Notes: generated by a model not told the origin, from the letters alone. DNA of 64,000 bases from Gari tellinella (GCA_922989275.2 OV277871.1:3968001-4032000), one strand, 5' to 3'. Shown: positions 11,640 through 21,360, counted from the stretch's first letter. A program made the numbers and translations.

Positions 11640-12440
11640 CATTGTGACTCCGTTGGAGTATGAAAATTTTGCGGGTGTTTTTGCGTACATTTTATGTGTA
11701 CAAGTTTGTATTTGTACATTATGTTTAGCGAAAGGAACTGTAAGTTCTGGAGGCCATTGATAATTATAATGTGTCGCCGTGCAGGGTGTGACTATTTTTG
11801 ATGTATGTGTTTCTATTGTACATTATATGTGGTGAAGGGAACCGTATGTTCCGGAGGCCACTGATTATATAATGTTTGTCACCATGCAGGGTGTGACTAC
11901 TTTTGATGTATGTGTTTCATTTGTACATTATATGTGGCGAAGGGAACCGTAGGTTCCGGAGGCTACTGATTATATAATGTTTGTCACCATGCAGGGTGTG
12001 ACTACTTTTGATGTATGTGTTTCATTTGTACATTATATGTGGCGAAGGGAACCGTAGGTTCTGGAGGCTACTGATTATATAATGTTTGTCACCATGCAGG
12101 GTGTGACTATTTTTATGTATGTGTTTCATTTGTACATTATATGTGGCGAAGGGAACCGTAGGTTCTGGAGGCCACCGATTATATAATGTTTGTCACCATG
12201 CAGGGTGTGACTATTTTTGCAAATTGAAAATTGACGATTATTCATGTATGTTGGTACATTCAATTTGTACACGTCTTCTATTTTACATTATTTATGGCGA
12301 AGGGAACTGCAAATTCCGGAGGCCACTGATTATATAATTCATGTCACAAGGGTGACTATTTTGCAAGTTTAATAGTGATGATTATCATTCATGTACATGT
12401 ATATAGCGAAGGAAGCTGCTTGTTCCGGAGGCTTAAACTG
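11640..12440. repeat. About seven tandem ~105-bp units between RT and recombinase
   Basis: The unit contains ATGTGGCGAAGGGAACCGTA followed by GGTTCCGGAGGC, then TATATAATGTTTGTC and ATGCAGGGTGTGACTA. GGAACC(GTA)GGTTCC is an inverted repeat in the best copies. Central copies (about 11830-12200) are nearly identical, while outer copies (from about 11690 and to about 12430) are more divergent, the usual picture for an array expanding from the middle. No coding use is seen. Confidence 0.88.
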
Positions 12441-12684
12441 TACGAAAGATATGATCTGGTTACATACTAGGTAGTAGATATGTATTCTAAGGTAAATTTA
12501 TTGTTAAGTTAGATTTTGTTAAGGCCTTGTTTAGTCCTTCCTAAAGTACTTGCTAAGACCTTGATAAGACCTTGCTAGGAACCATCAAGTTTATAACTTA
12601 CTAAGGTACAGTATATAGCACAGTAGATAGTATATAGAATACAGTATATAGAATACAGTAGATTCCATTGTAAACGTAAGATTT

Positions 12685-13725
12685 ATGCGCATATTCGCAA
12701 TTTTACATTTAACAGATGCATTCAAAGTCGGAGTATGGAAACAGATTGAACTTTTACCAGTACACCAAGATCTACAAGAAGCTCATGATAGGATAAAGAC
12801 ATTATCTATTCGATCAAGGTCTATCAACACTTTCAAATCTTACAATTCAAATTTCAAACAATTCTGTACTTGGTGCAAAAAGTTTGGATTCTGTTCTCTC
12901 CCAGCCTCAGCTTACCATGTGGCTTTATATCTTTCTACCTTGCATGATACATTTCATTCAGATTCAAAAATAAACAACTTGATTTACGGCATTTCATTTG
13001 CGCACAAAATGTCTAGTTTAAATGATCCTTGTTGTTCCAACCTTGTCAAAAATGTCAAAGACGGTCTACTAAAATCAGTCTCAAAACATCACAATAGGAA
13101 AGACCCTATTTCTTCTAGGGATCTGGATCTCATTGTTAGTCATTTTGGAAATTCTAGCTCTTTAATCGACATGAGATTTATAACTATGGCTCTTTTGAGT
13201 TTTTCAGGATTTTTGAGGTTTAATGAAGTTATTTCCCTTAGACGTAATGAAATCTCTATTAAAGAAACCCATGCAGAGTTATCGTTAGTCCGTTCCAAGA
13301 CCGATCAAATTTCCAAAGGATCGTTGGTTATTGTTAGTAAAACAAGTATGAGTACATGTCCAGTACTAGCCCTACAAAAGTACTTAACTGTGGCACAAAT
13401 ATCAGAAACTTCAACAGAATACATCTTTAGGAGAATTTCTGTTCTTAAAAAGTCGGGCACGTGCAAACTGAGACCGGGTCCTCATTTATCCTATTCTCGA
13501 GCCAGAGAGATTTTTCTACATAATATCTCTGTTTTAGGCTTAGATAAGTCTAAATTTGGATTACATTCTTTTCGGTCGGGGGGAGCGACAAGCGCTTCTG
13601 ACAGAGGTGTTCCTGATAGATTGATAAAGAAACATGGTCGTTGGAAAACAGATTTCGCTAAGGATGGTTATATTAGAGAAAATATAGAGACTAAGAAGTC
13701 AGTTTCTCTAAATCTTGGGATTTAA
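12685..13725 (+). CDS. Ngaro-like tyrosine recombinase (phage-integrase fold)
   Basis: 346 codons from ATG 12685. An N-terminal core-binding region (RSRSINTFKSYNSNFKQFCTWC) is followed by the catalytic domain with every expected residue: Arg178 (GFLRFNEVISL), His294-x-x-Arg297 (LHSFRSGG), His317 (KKHGRWK) with Trp320, and the Tyr329 nucleophile (DGYIRE). The length is usual for recombinases of DIRS/Ngaro elements. It would integrate a circular cDNA by strand exchange rather than DDE chemistry, so no target-site duplication is expected. It lies 3' of the RT after the 105-bp array, and B1 begins about 610 bp downstream. No frameshift or stop; this ORF looks functional. Confidence 0.95.
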   Translation: MRIFAILHLTDAFKVGVWKQIELLPVHQDLQEAHDRIKTLSIRSRSINTFKSYNSNFKQFCTWCKKFGFCSLPASAYHVALYLSTLHDTFHSDSKINNLIYGISFAHKMSSLNDPCCSNLVKNVKDGLLKSVSKHHNRKDPISSRDLDLIVSHFGNSSSLIDMRFITMALLSFSGFLRFNEVISLRRNEISIKETHAELSLVRSKTDQISKGSLVIVSKTSMSTCPVLALQKYLTVAQISETSTEYIFRRISVLKKSGTCKLRPGPHLSYSRAREIFLHNISVLGLDKSKFGLHSFRSGGATSASDRGVPDRLIKKHGRWKTDFAKDGYIRENIETKKSVSLNLGI

Positions 13726-14336
13726 ACATCATTAAGCTAAAGCAATTAGAATGCAGCTGTTTAAATAAAACTATTTAGACGCTTACCTTTGCTTAGACAG
13801 TTAATCCATATTTCGCTGTTTCTATAACAGGGCACAGCTTGTAGTGTTTCATTCATACTTTGCACGGTGTCCTTTCCGTTTGCAAATCGGGATAATCCGT
13901 TTCACACGGAAATTTACGGCAGATTGTTACTCTAATCTTTGACCCTATTCCCATATATGGAAGTGTCTACTATGGGTAATTTTACAATAAGTTTGTAACA
14001 CGGGTATTGTGTAGGAGTTGGCGTGTCTGAAATACTTCAGCTCTGTTCCTTTGAGTTAGGTAAATGTACAAACCTTTAATATGTCTAGTTTATAAAGCAT
14101 GAGCAGATCTATATCTTTTGCTGACATTTAAAGTACGCTTTTAGAGAATGGTTATTCTCTACAATGCTGTATATTGTTCTTGTAAATATTTGTATGAGTG
14201 TTATGAAAGTGCTAAACACGCACGTGATTTTGTTTATTTGCGTTGTGTCTTCATTAGAATCGTTTTCTCTTATGATAGTAGATATATCTACATGTATATG
14301 GCTTGATTGGATAATTACCCCGGACTTTTCCAGTCG
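13726..14336. other. 3' non-coding region of the Ngaro-like element
   Basis: AT-rich and unique within this window. A small inverted repeat, AGAGAATGGTTATTCTCT, lies near 14143-14160. No gene seen. Confidence 0.5.
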
Positions 14337-14465
14337 ATAAAATTATTGACCGTTTTGGACCACACCTACTTTAGTAGTTGTCTTTATTTTTGTCCTTTTA
14401 CTTAGAGTTAAAGATTAGACAATAAATAATTTATATTTGGCTGAATGTAATGAAAGAAAATATAA
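14337..14465 (+). repeat. Ngaro-like split direct repeat B1
   Basis: 129 bp, beginning ATAAAATTATTGACCG and apparently identical to 15255-15383. Its last four bases (ATAA) are the first four of A2. Confidence 0.93.
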
Positions 14466-14630
14466 ATCTATTTATTGTAGGTTAGGTTACTCTATGCTAT
14501 TACGAGTATTTCCATATATAGAAATAGTCGGGTATCTTCGGGTATTTCCGGACAGGGGTTTATATTATATAAACCGCCTGCATACGTGTCTCTTGTCATT
14601 CGACGTTCAAACGGTTCAATAGTAAGATTT
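14462..14630 (+). repeat. Ngaro-like split direct repeat A2
   Basis: Copy of A1 (6032-6200) abutting B1, so the internal B1-A2 junction mimics the junction of a closed circular intermediate. Confidence 0.93.
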
Positions 14631-15254
14631 CCCACCCACCCTCCCTCTAGGTAAATTTGAGAGGTACCGACAGCAAGATCAGTATTGAATTAAGTCAAAC
14701 TGGCTGTCGTTTACATTTGTAACTCTTCGGAAATTTACATTGAAGCTTTATTTTGAAATCTGCATTTACAACCAACACGGTCTACATTGTTTAATAGAAA
14801 TTTCATTTTCAGTTTATTAGTTGGCTGGTTGTTACTACCAAAAAAAAAAAAAAAAAAAAAAAAGTAAGTTATTGAGGAAGTACTGCTCAGAAATCAATCT
14901 GTTAATATTAACAAAACTTCAGGTATGTTTCTGAGAAATGGTTCCACAAGAATGATCATTGGCTTTTTGGCATGCGTTAATGCTTTATTTATATTTCAGA
15001 TTCTAACGATTTTCTGTCGTTGATTAGCGAGCCAGTATGGATCATGTGTGGAGTTGTTTCTGTAGCTTGAGTGTAAGGATGGTTCCAGGGACAATGATAC
15101 TAGCAACTAGTGATTTTTAGTTGTTATGGCAGTTTATACAGTTTATGTGATAAGTGCAGAGACACAATACAGTACCATTGGATTTAATGGTGTTTTTCTT
15201 ACTGGAACCTACATGTATGAGAGAATATTGAGTATTCATGATGATGCATATTAA
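14631..15254. other. Spacer between A2 and B2 with poly-A run
   Basis: 624 bp of unique sequence with an A-run of about 22 at 14841-14862. No open frame of note. It may be part of the normal 3' end or contain a small insertion; I see no flanking duplication that would decide. Confidence 0.5.
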
Positions 15255-15383
15255 ATAAAATTATTGACCGTTTTGGACCACACCTACTTTAGTAGTTGTC
15301 TTTATTTTTGTCCTTTTACTTAGAGTTAAAGATTAGACAATAAATAATTTATATTTGGCTGAATGTAATGAAAGAAAATATAA
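15255..15383 (+). repeat. Ngaro-like split direct repeat B2 (right end)
   Basis: Matches B1 and ends ...GAAAGAAAATATAA; sequence beyond 15383 no longer matches A2, so this is the element boundary. Confidence 0.93.
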
Positions 15384-16399
15384 TTCCATTTAATATGAAA
15401 AACATTCTCGTAACACCAGGTGAATTAACCCATTCAACTAAATGACGTGGCTAAAGTGGACATGGCTAAATCCCGGCTAAATTGCGGGATATACCCTGGA
15501 CCACCCTAGTACCCACTAGAAATAGCAATTTTAAAACAAATGAATGCTGTTCTCTTCCGTTCGAAGTTGTTCGAACTGATGTTTCTATTATAAAATATGT
15601 ACCTGACCTAATGTTTTGAATGTGTGTTAGGATAGTTCTCATGTATTTGTAGAATTGTACAAACTGAGAAAATAAAGAGTATTTGAATTTGAATTTGAAT
15701 TTGCAAAGGCGATGCAGTCTTCTGTTGTTAATAGTTAATTAATTTATAATTGATTATTGATTGCCACTGACCGTACCAAGGCGGGCTCCTATGTTCACTT
15801 AGCTTTATGTTTGTCTTGCGTGTTGTTTTCTATTTGGTGAGTGGATGAAGGAATGGTATTGCGTGTGTGTGTGTGGTTGTGTGTGTGTGTGTTTGTTATG
15901 GTATGGCTGTGTGTGTGTTCTGCTTTAGAGATGGGTGTATTGTTTGTGTTGCGTTTCCTGCTTGAGTCTTCTTTCGTATTTATTTTTTCTGTTAGCTTCA
16001 ATAGGACCTATCTCTGAAGAATATACATTTAAAAATCATAAATCATAACTATGACAAGTCCGCAAAAACGACGCAGTTTTCTGTTAGACATTTACTCTTT
16101 CAGGTGAAGGGGTATAAACCTCACTTTGATTTGGCGTCGAAAGAGTTAATACAAATACAGGCTAGAAGCGTTAAAATGGTCTTTCAAGGAGCAGACTATT
16201 TGTGTTTCTTTATGAATTAATGTACTTTAATCAGGAATAAATAGTAAAGGTGTGAAAGACTGTTCTATTAATAGGGATAACTAAAAATACAACTATATGA
16301 GGAATTCGTAGTAAAAGTGTGAAAAGGCATTTTTATAAGGGAATGAGTAAAGGTGTGAAACGGCACTTAATAAGGGAAATTGTTTTACTGGAAAAGCCA
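15384..16399. other. Non-coding stretch with a LINE 3' tail and TG repeats
   Basis: At about 15640-15704 an AATAAAG word is followed by (GAATTT)n, the usual 3' end of a LINE with a microsatellite tail, probably 5'-truncated. A (TG)n tract lies at 15860-15930. Around 16235-16385 there are three loose copies of AGTAAAGGTGTGAAA...ATAAGGGA. If the sulfotransferase gene continues leftwards this is intron. No exon was recognised. Confidence 0.55.
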
Positions 16400-16628
16400 T
16401 TATTTTTTCCAAAATAATCGCGTTCACGCTAAAATTATTATTTCCAATGCAAACAGTTTTGAGCCAGATCAGATGCCGACGTCAGGTCAGGCTCAAAACT
16501 TTTTTGCCCCTTAGATTAAAATTATGTCAAACTTTTTCAAAGCATTGTCATTTTATATCGTTTATTGAAATGCGTTTGTGTTTCGTTTGCATTGAAACGG
16601 GAATGAATAACGTTTTTTCTCCACTGTA
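16400..16628. mobile_element. MITE family A copy (decayed), core-1 palindrome
   Basis: Right terminal repeat AACGTTTTTTCTCCACTGTA ends at 16628; the left terminus is degraded. The centre has CAAACAGTTTTGAGCCAGATC with a shortened partner arm. It stops 22 bp from the 5' splice site of the neighbouring sulfotransferase exon. Confidence 0.75.
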
Positions 16629-16651
16629 TAGTAGACAAGTTTTAGCCTTAC

Positions 16652-16780
16652 CTCCATGATAGGGTATCTGGGGTAAGCAGAGGTCGGCAAAGAGAATCCG
16701 GGCAGATTGGATCACCGTGTTCGCCTTTTCGAAGTCCAGGGTGTTCACTAGATAGGTGAGTTCCTGTGTAAGTGTGGTAC
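16652..16780 (-). CDS. Sulfotransferase-like gene, second coding exon
   Basis: A 129-bp phase 1-1 exon on the minus strand. Acceptor ...CATATTTTAG lies at 16782-16781 and donor GGAG/GTAAGG with GT at 16651-16650. Read in phase with the exon at 18968-19118 it completes PRSG and continues TTLTQELTYLVNTLDFEKA, then ends at LPQIPYHGG. In cytosolic sulfotransferases the 5'-phosphosulfate-binding loop (PKSGTTW) crosses an exon boundary after PKS(G), and the next exon is about 126-129 bp, so position, phase and size all fit. Oddities are Arg for the usual loop Lys and Leu for the usual Trp. Later exons (PAPS-binding C-terminus) are not in the window or not recognised. This entry has 43 codons' worth of sequence only. 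Confidence 0.88.
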
Positions 16781-16950
16781 CTAAAATATGCCATACAAGT
16801 TGAACTGCGAAATCTCGATCTCTCTTTAGTCAAATTTAACAAAAAGTTCAAATGTGAATAAGTCATGCTTTAACTTTGAAATACAAATTTGTTCGACGTA
16901 TATAATGAAATTAACCAATTTGCGCCGAGCGTCCAAATAAAGGGACATAT

Positions 16951-17017
16951 GCAAACAATGCAGACTCTGATAAGATGCCGCATTATGTGGCATATTATCA
17001 GAGTCTACATTGTTTGC
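16951..17017. repeat. 67-bp palindrome (core-1 relative)
   Basis: Arms GCAAACAATG(C/T)AGACTCTGATA and their complement around ATGCCGCATTATGTGGCAT. It resembles core 1 (CAAACAG ... GATCAGACGCC) but with different arm sequence, as if the structure rather than the sequence had been kept. Confidence 0.8.
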
Positions 17018-17369
17018 TGATAGGACTTTCATTAAAACAAAACGCAAATGAAGATTAAGACCAAGCATCCCTTATATAAAAATGGACTAATACAATATAT
17101 AAGCATGTAAAAAATCCACTGAGCGCAAATGTATTAAACCGTAGAAATACGGATTAGTTCAACTTAATCAAGTTTGAGGTATCGAAGTTCGATTTATTAT
17201 AAAGCTGATCAAATGCATGAGCTGTTAACTCCTTTACAGCCTTGCCCCGACTATAGTTACTTGCAAACAGTTTGGATCCTGATCAGACGCCGTGAAACGC
17301 GACGTTTGACCAGCAGTGAGTTCAGTAAAGAAATCGGTGGTCAACCAAAGTTCGCCACTGATAATACCC
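17018..17369. other. Non-coding, half palindrome remnant
   Basis: Contains a half copy of core 1 (GCAAACAGTTTGGATCCTGA at about 17267) whose partner arm is mostly lost, next to CAGCAGTGAGTTCAGTAAAG. The latter sequence recurs inverted at about 17968-17990. No gene seen. Confidence 0.5.
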
Positions 17370-17573
17370 TTAACCCTTAGCCTGCTAGTCACGACTATAG
17401 CTCCATATGCAAACAGCTTGGATCCGGATGAGACGCCGAGTAACTCGGCGTCTCATCCGGATCCAAGCTGTTTGACACTCGGACAACATTTTCAGCAATT
17501 TTGAGCAACTTTGAAACTTGAAGCAGACGAGAAATATAGCAGACGACAATTTATTTGGCGGGCTAAGGGTTAA
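17370..17573. mobile_element. MITE family C (TTAACCCTT ends) with core-1 palindrome
   Basis: 204 bp from TTAACCCTT to AAGGGTTAA. The centre (about 17408-17471) is a perfect 31-bp-arm hairpin reading GGATCCGGATGAGACGCCGA then GTAAC and its complement. Compared with other copies, both GATGAG/CTCATC and the A-T pair next to the loop have changed together on both arms. Confidence 0.9.
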
Positions 17574-18130
17574 TAATGAACGACCGTTAACTTTCTTGAA
17601 TATAACAATTACATCATTGCGTCCCATGCCCATGTACTTTCAATGAGAACAACGAATTATATACGAATCGAATCCTACAAAAGAAATGCATTAATTGACT
17701 GAAAAGCGCCAATTTTACCGCATAAAAATATTTTAATATAATGTTTTAAGCTGCTTTGTTTGATACATCAAGTATCGAAAAAGGTTGGTTATTTGAAGAG
17801 AAATTACGCTACAGTTGAAGGGCATTTTAGCGTTCATTCATTTGGTCGCCATTTTAATTTTTGTTGAGCACTATCTTCGGTGCTTGTTCGCGTAGTTGGC
17901 CAACTATTTCGGCAAACAGGCAGTTTTGTGTAAATTCCTCACGGTTGTTGACCCAAGTTGGTTCCCGATTTCTTTACTGAACTCACTGCTGGATTTTAAC
18001 TATTTGACTCATTACGATAACTTAACTCAATTTACCTATTACTTTAATTTAATTTGAGAAACGAAATAAAACAAAGGCAGACAGCTGTTTAAAGCCGATG
18101 ACATCGTGGCAGTGAAGGGGTGTGTTTAGC
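17574..18130. other. Non-coding stretch
   Basis: Nothing with coding character. The right part (about 18000-18130) contains TTAACTCAATTT and CATCGTGGCAGTGAAGGGGT, the right-end sequence typical of family C MITEs, so part of it is probably MITE debris. Confidence 0.45.
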
Positions 18131-18764
18131 ACAGTGCTCCCTCTCTACAACAACACCCAATGGGAGACAAAGATTATCGGTGTTGTTCGGGTGGAGTTGT
18201 TATAGGGAGGGACATTGTCTTACATTTGCAAACAGAACAGAACAGAACATCTTTTATTCAGACTTGTACATAAGTACATCATCTTAAAATATAAGTAACA
18301 AAACCACATATTAAGTCATATTCAATTAAATTCTAGTAATTACTAATGGTAATAACTGTTTTAATTACAGTGGAGAACACGCCATTCCTTCCCGTATACA
18401 CGCATACAAAACGCAAACGCGGTGCATTAAAATGTAGAAAATGGCAACTTTACTATGTTTCCACATATTCATTTTAATATGAGCGGCAAAGTAAAGAGCC
18501 TGATCAAACAGCTTGAATCTAGACCAGACACCGCGTCACGCGGCGTCTGATCTGGGTTCAAGCTGTTTGTCACTCATCATTTTGCTTTTCTGTCAAAATG
18601 TCCAATATGTAACTTTGAGAAAAACAGCATGTTTAAGCAGACGATTTTAAGCTGACGATATTACAGCTGTGAAAAGTTTGTGAATAATTGTCTTGTTTGG
18701 GAAACAGCGACAAGCGTTGTTGTAAATAGGGAATCGTTGTACAGAGGGCCGTGGTGAACAATGT
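18131..18764. mobile_element. MITE family B copy split by a nested LINE tail and half of a family A MITE
   Basis: The left end (ACAGTGCTCCCTCTCTACAA) runs to about 18233. It is then interrupted by (AACAG)n plus CATCTTTTATTCAGAC, which is a LINE 3' end in reverse orientation. Next, at 18366-18508, comes the left half of a reversed family A MITE up to its core. The family B core (GAATCTAGACCAGACACCGC ... GCGGCGTCTGATCTGGG) and right half resume and end with a worn terminus near 18764. Confidence 0.75.
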
Positions 18765-18811
18765 AGCCAATCAATGAAGAAGAATGGAGATCTCGAAAAT
18801 AAGGTTACTGA

Positions 18812-18953
18812 TTAACCCTTCCCTACCACATAGACTGTGTCTAGTTTATATAATCATTGTAAAATACTTTTTTAACAACCTCATAACACATGGATGCAGA
18901 TTTATTCACTAACTCAAGAAGTTGATATCATAATGGCAGTGAAATGGGTTTAA
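18812..18953. mobile_element. Core-less family C MITE next to a splice donor
   Basis: Starts TTAACCCTTCC and ends GGCAGTGAAATGGGTTTAA, the family C ends, but has no central palindrome (142 bp). It stops 13 bp from the donor GT of the sulfotransferase first coding exon. Confidence 0.65.
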
Positions 18954-18967
18954 GAGAATTAACAAAC

Positions 18968-19118
18968 CTGATCGTGGAAACCCACATATCCAAACATCTG
19001 AATCGTGAATTTTGAAGCCTGCAAGTTTGTCTGTTTCCATGTACCGGTTCACAATCGCGCCGTTATATTCCATGTAAAATGTCGTCATGGTTACCTCATT
19101 CACGGTTACCTCCTCCAT
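18968..19118 (-). CDS. Sulfotransferase-like gene, first coding exon
   Basis: Minus-strand ATG at 19118-19116 in a strong start context (ACCATGG) with an in-frame TAG just upstream. Fifty codons plus one base run to donor G/GTTTGT (GT at 18967-18966). The protein begins MEEVTVNEVTMTTFYMEYNG and ends KIHDSDVWICGFPRS(G), the last part being the start of the phosphosulfate-binding loop of cytosolic sulfotransferases (DVWIxxPKSGTTW). Those enzymes have about 50 residues before the same intron, as here. No signal peptide or membrane segment is seen, as expected for a cytosolic enzyme transferring sulfate from PAPS to small hydroxyl or amine acceptors; the substrate cannot be told. A possible 5' UTR splice acceptor (GACTTCAG) ends 7 bp before the ATG, at 19126. 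It joins the exon at 16652-16780 across a 2.2-kb MITE-filled intron. Confidence 0.88.
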
Positions 19119-19219
19119 GGTCTACCTGAAGTCTAAATAAAGTATTTCCTTTTACATGTATAATGCAATTTTGATCTTAGGCGTATGTAGTTATCATCAG
19201 CAAATGGTTTTATATGAAA

Positions 19220-19423
19220 TACAACCTCTCTATAACGACCACTAAAAAGAAGACAAATTGATTGGATAAAAGACAGGTGACAGCTTAAAGCAAGGTGACA
19301 GTAAAACAGAAAGCTCCTGTAGGAGCTTTCTGTTTTACAATCACCTTGCTTTAAGCAGTCACCTGTCGTAAACATCTTATAATTAACACAATTTAGTGGA
19401 CGTAATAGAGAGGTTTTACTGTA
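19220..19423. mobile_element. MITE family E (CAGTAAAACCTCT ends), core-2-like palindrome
   Basis: Ends TACAACCTCTCTATAACGAC and its complement closing with GAGAGGTTTTACTGTA. TA at both ends and CAGTAAAACCTC suggest a pogo/mariner-type non-autonomous element. The centre (about 19279-19377) is a hairpin with arms CAGCTTAAAGCAAGGTGACA and GTAAAACAGAAAGCTCCT. Confidence 0.85.
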
Positions 19424-19530
19424 TTGTTATTATGGGAACCTTTTGATAAAAGGCTTGAATTCTGTTGGCCAACCAATTGCTTTGCTTCAATCTTATATAG
19501 ATCTAAATTAACTGTTCTTTTTTACTAAAG

Positions 19531-20863
19531 ATAAACAAGAGCCGCATGCGGCCCTAAATCGCTCACCTGAGGAACCATTGTGAAATACTCAATGCGAAAT
19601 GAAGTTTGTCATTGCATGGAAGTGGAAGTAACTCAGAATCCGTTTGTCATTATGACTGTTTGAGCAAATAGGAAAAAGATGGAAACTATATAAAAAGTCC
19701 TAATAAAGGGTGATTAATATTATTCATTCGAAATATTATTGAATTCTGACAATGGTTACAGTTTCAGAGTAGAAGCTTTTTAAAGGGTTTCCTGTTTAAG
19801 TCTATGTAAAACTGATAAGCCCAGGGCGGGGCCATTTTTAACTCTGATGTCATGATTTGAACAGTTTTGGTAGAGGACTATAAGGCAAAGCTACATGCCA
19901 AATATAAAAGGTCTAGGCCATACAGTTTCAGAGAAGAAGAGTTTTAAAGGTTTTCCTATATATCTCTATGTAAAACTGATACGCCCTGGGGGTGGCCATT
20001 TTTGACCCGGGGGTCATGATTTGAACAATCTTGGTAGAGAACCATAAGGCAAAGCTACATGCCAAATATAAAAGGTCTATGCCATATAGTTTCAGAGAAG
20101 AAGAGTTTTAAAGGTTTTACTATATGAACACTATGTAAAACTGACAAGCCCCAGGGCGGGGCCATTTTTGACCCGGGGTCATGGTTTGAACAATCTTGGT
20201 AGAGGACCAGAAGGCAAAGCTACATGCCAAATATAAAAGGTATAGGCCATACAGTTTCAGAGAATAGGAGTTTTAAAGGTTTTCCTATGAAAAACTGATA
20301 AGACCCTCATTATTTGAACAATCTTGGTAAAGGTTCACAACATCATGCTACATATGAAATTTGGTTGTTCTAGGACTTATGGTTATTGGCAAGAAGATTT
20401 TTAAAGTTTTGACTTTGGTTGTCAATATTATGTAAATACGAAAAATGACCACGCCCTCTGGCGGCCATGTATTTTGACGGATCAAAATTCTTTGAACAAT
20501 TTTGAAAGTATATCAATTAAGAAACATTTTGGTGAAAACCAAATTGAAATCGGACCAGTAGTTTTTGAGTAGAATATTTTTTTTAGATATTGTGCATGGT
20601 TGCCATGGCAACAAGACCGATAGCCCCACCCACTTTTTTCAACAATTTTTGAAGCTCACAACTACAGTATGCATCTGACCAAGTTTGGTTTAAATTGGGC
20701 CATTGGTTTCAGAGAAGAAGTTATTTGAAACAAATTGTGAACAGACGACACCGACACGGACACCGACACCAACACCGACACCAACACCGACACCGACGTA
20801 CGACGGACGGCGACCGATCACACTAGCTCACCTTGAACACTTTGTGCTCAGGTGAGCTAAAAA
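19531..20863. mobile_element. Non-autonomous element with internal tandem repeats and terminal CTCACCTGAG/CAGGTGAGCT hairpin
   Basis: Starts near AACAAGAGCCGCATGCGGCC and CGCTCACCTGAGG, and ends with a hairpin (AGCTCACCT...GAACAC/TTTGTGCTCAGGTGAGCTA) followed by AAAA. Inside are four or more ~130-bp units carrying GGCAAAGCTACATGCCAAAT, AGTTTCAGAGAAGAAGAG and GCCATTTTTGACCC, followed by (ACACCG)n at about 20745-20800. The arrangement (short terminal signal, tandem core, microsatellite, 3' hairpin) is like Helitron/Helentron-derived non-autonomous elements of bivalves; that class assignment is inference. Confidence 0.7.
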
Positions 20864-21157
20864 TTAATGGTTTTGCCACAATACCGAACAAATCCTTATA
20901 AGCGGGTCATGACCCTCCTTTTACTCACCTGAGATATTGTACCTAAGCTAAGTGGGCGAGGCAACATTTTGATATTGCTGTAATAAAGGAAACCCGGAAA
21001 TGTCGCTGCAAGACATGCTAATAGGTGGTCAAACAAGAAAAAATAGTACCAATCTATCTTGATTAGCTTGGCAGATTTGTGGCTACATCTTGGAAGTCTG
21101 TTTCAAATATTTCGCCGTATAACCATGTCCCAAGATGGATCTGACCCATACACATGA
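20864..21157. other. Non-coding, no feature recognised
   Basis: Short unique stretch between two mobile elements. Confidence 0.4.
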
Positions 21158-21360
21158 CTGACTGCCATAAGTTGACATGAAAAATCCTAAGATTTCTAGA
21201 TTTTCATTTTTCAAGTGTGATTTTAAGAATCGTACTTTTACCCATAGTCTGTTTCTAGTTTTGTTGACACGTGACTACTTAAAGCAGGCTGGAAGTAAAG
21301 CAGACTGTGCCTTAATGCGCATTCTGCTTTACTTTCAGCCTGCTTTAAGCTAACATGTAC
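21158..21360. mobile_element. Partial MITE family D with core-2 palindrome
   Basis: The left end GACTGCCATAAGTTGACATG and AAAAATCCTAAGATTTC match the family D copies at 33.9 and 50.4 kb. The centre (about 21273-21350) is the core-2 palindrome (CTTAAAGCAGGCTGGAAGTA, AAGCAGACTGTGCCTTAATG, GCGCATTCTGCTTTACTTTC). The right half instead resembles family C copies (CATGTACTAG...), so the copy is a chimera or truncated. Confidence 0.7.

Larger units (their letters stand above)
6032..15383 (+). mobile_element. Ngaro/DIRS-like tyrosine-recombinase retrotransposon, nearly full length
   Basis: About 9.35 kb bounded by split direct repeats in the order A1 (6032-6200), ORFs, B1 (14337-14465), A2 (14462-14630), B2 (15255-15383). 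This A1...B1A2...B2 layout is the hallmark of the Ngaro/PAT side of DIRS-type elements. Between the repeats lie a gag with a CCHC zinc knuckle (frameshifted), RT plus RNase H, and a separate tyrosine recombinase; there is no DDE integrase or protease. The A copies differ at 2 of 169 positions and the B copies appear identical over 129 bp, so insertion is recent. The four bases ATAA begin A1, end B2 and sit where B1 and A2 overlap, which fits a recombinase crossover. The span is enlarged by tandem repeats at 7.4-9.2 kb and 11.64-12.44 kb. The gag frameshift and the missing RT start suggest this copy is not autonomous. Confidence 0.92.

Noticed and set aside
14631..15254. Later insertion between A2 and B2 of the Ngaro-like element
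   Set aside because: No flanking duplication or inverted ends found. A spacer here may be normal for the family, so I do not call an insertion.
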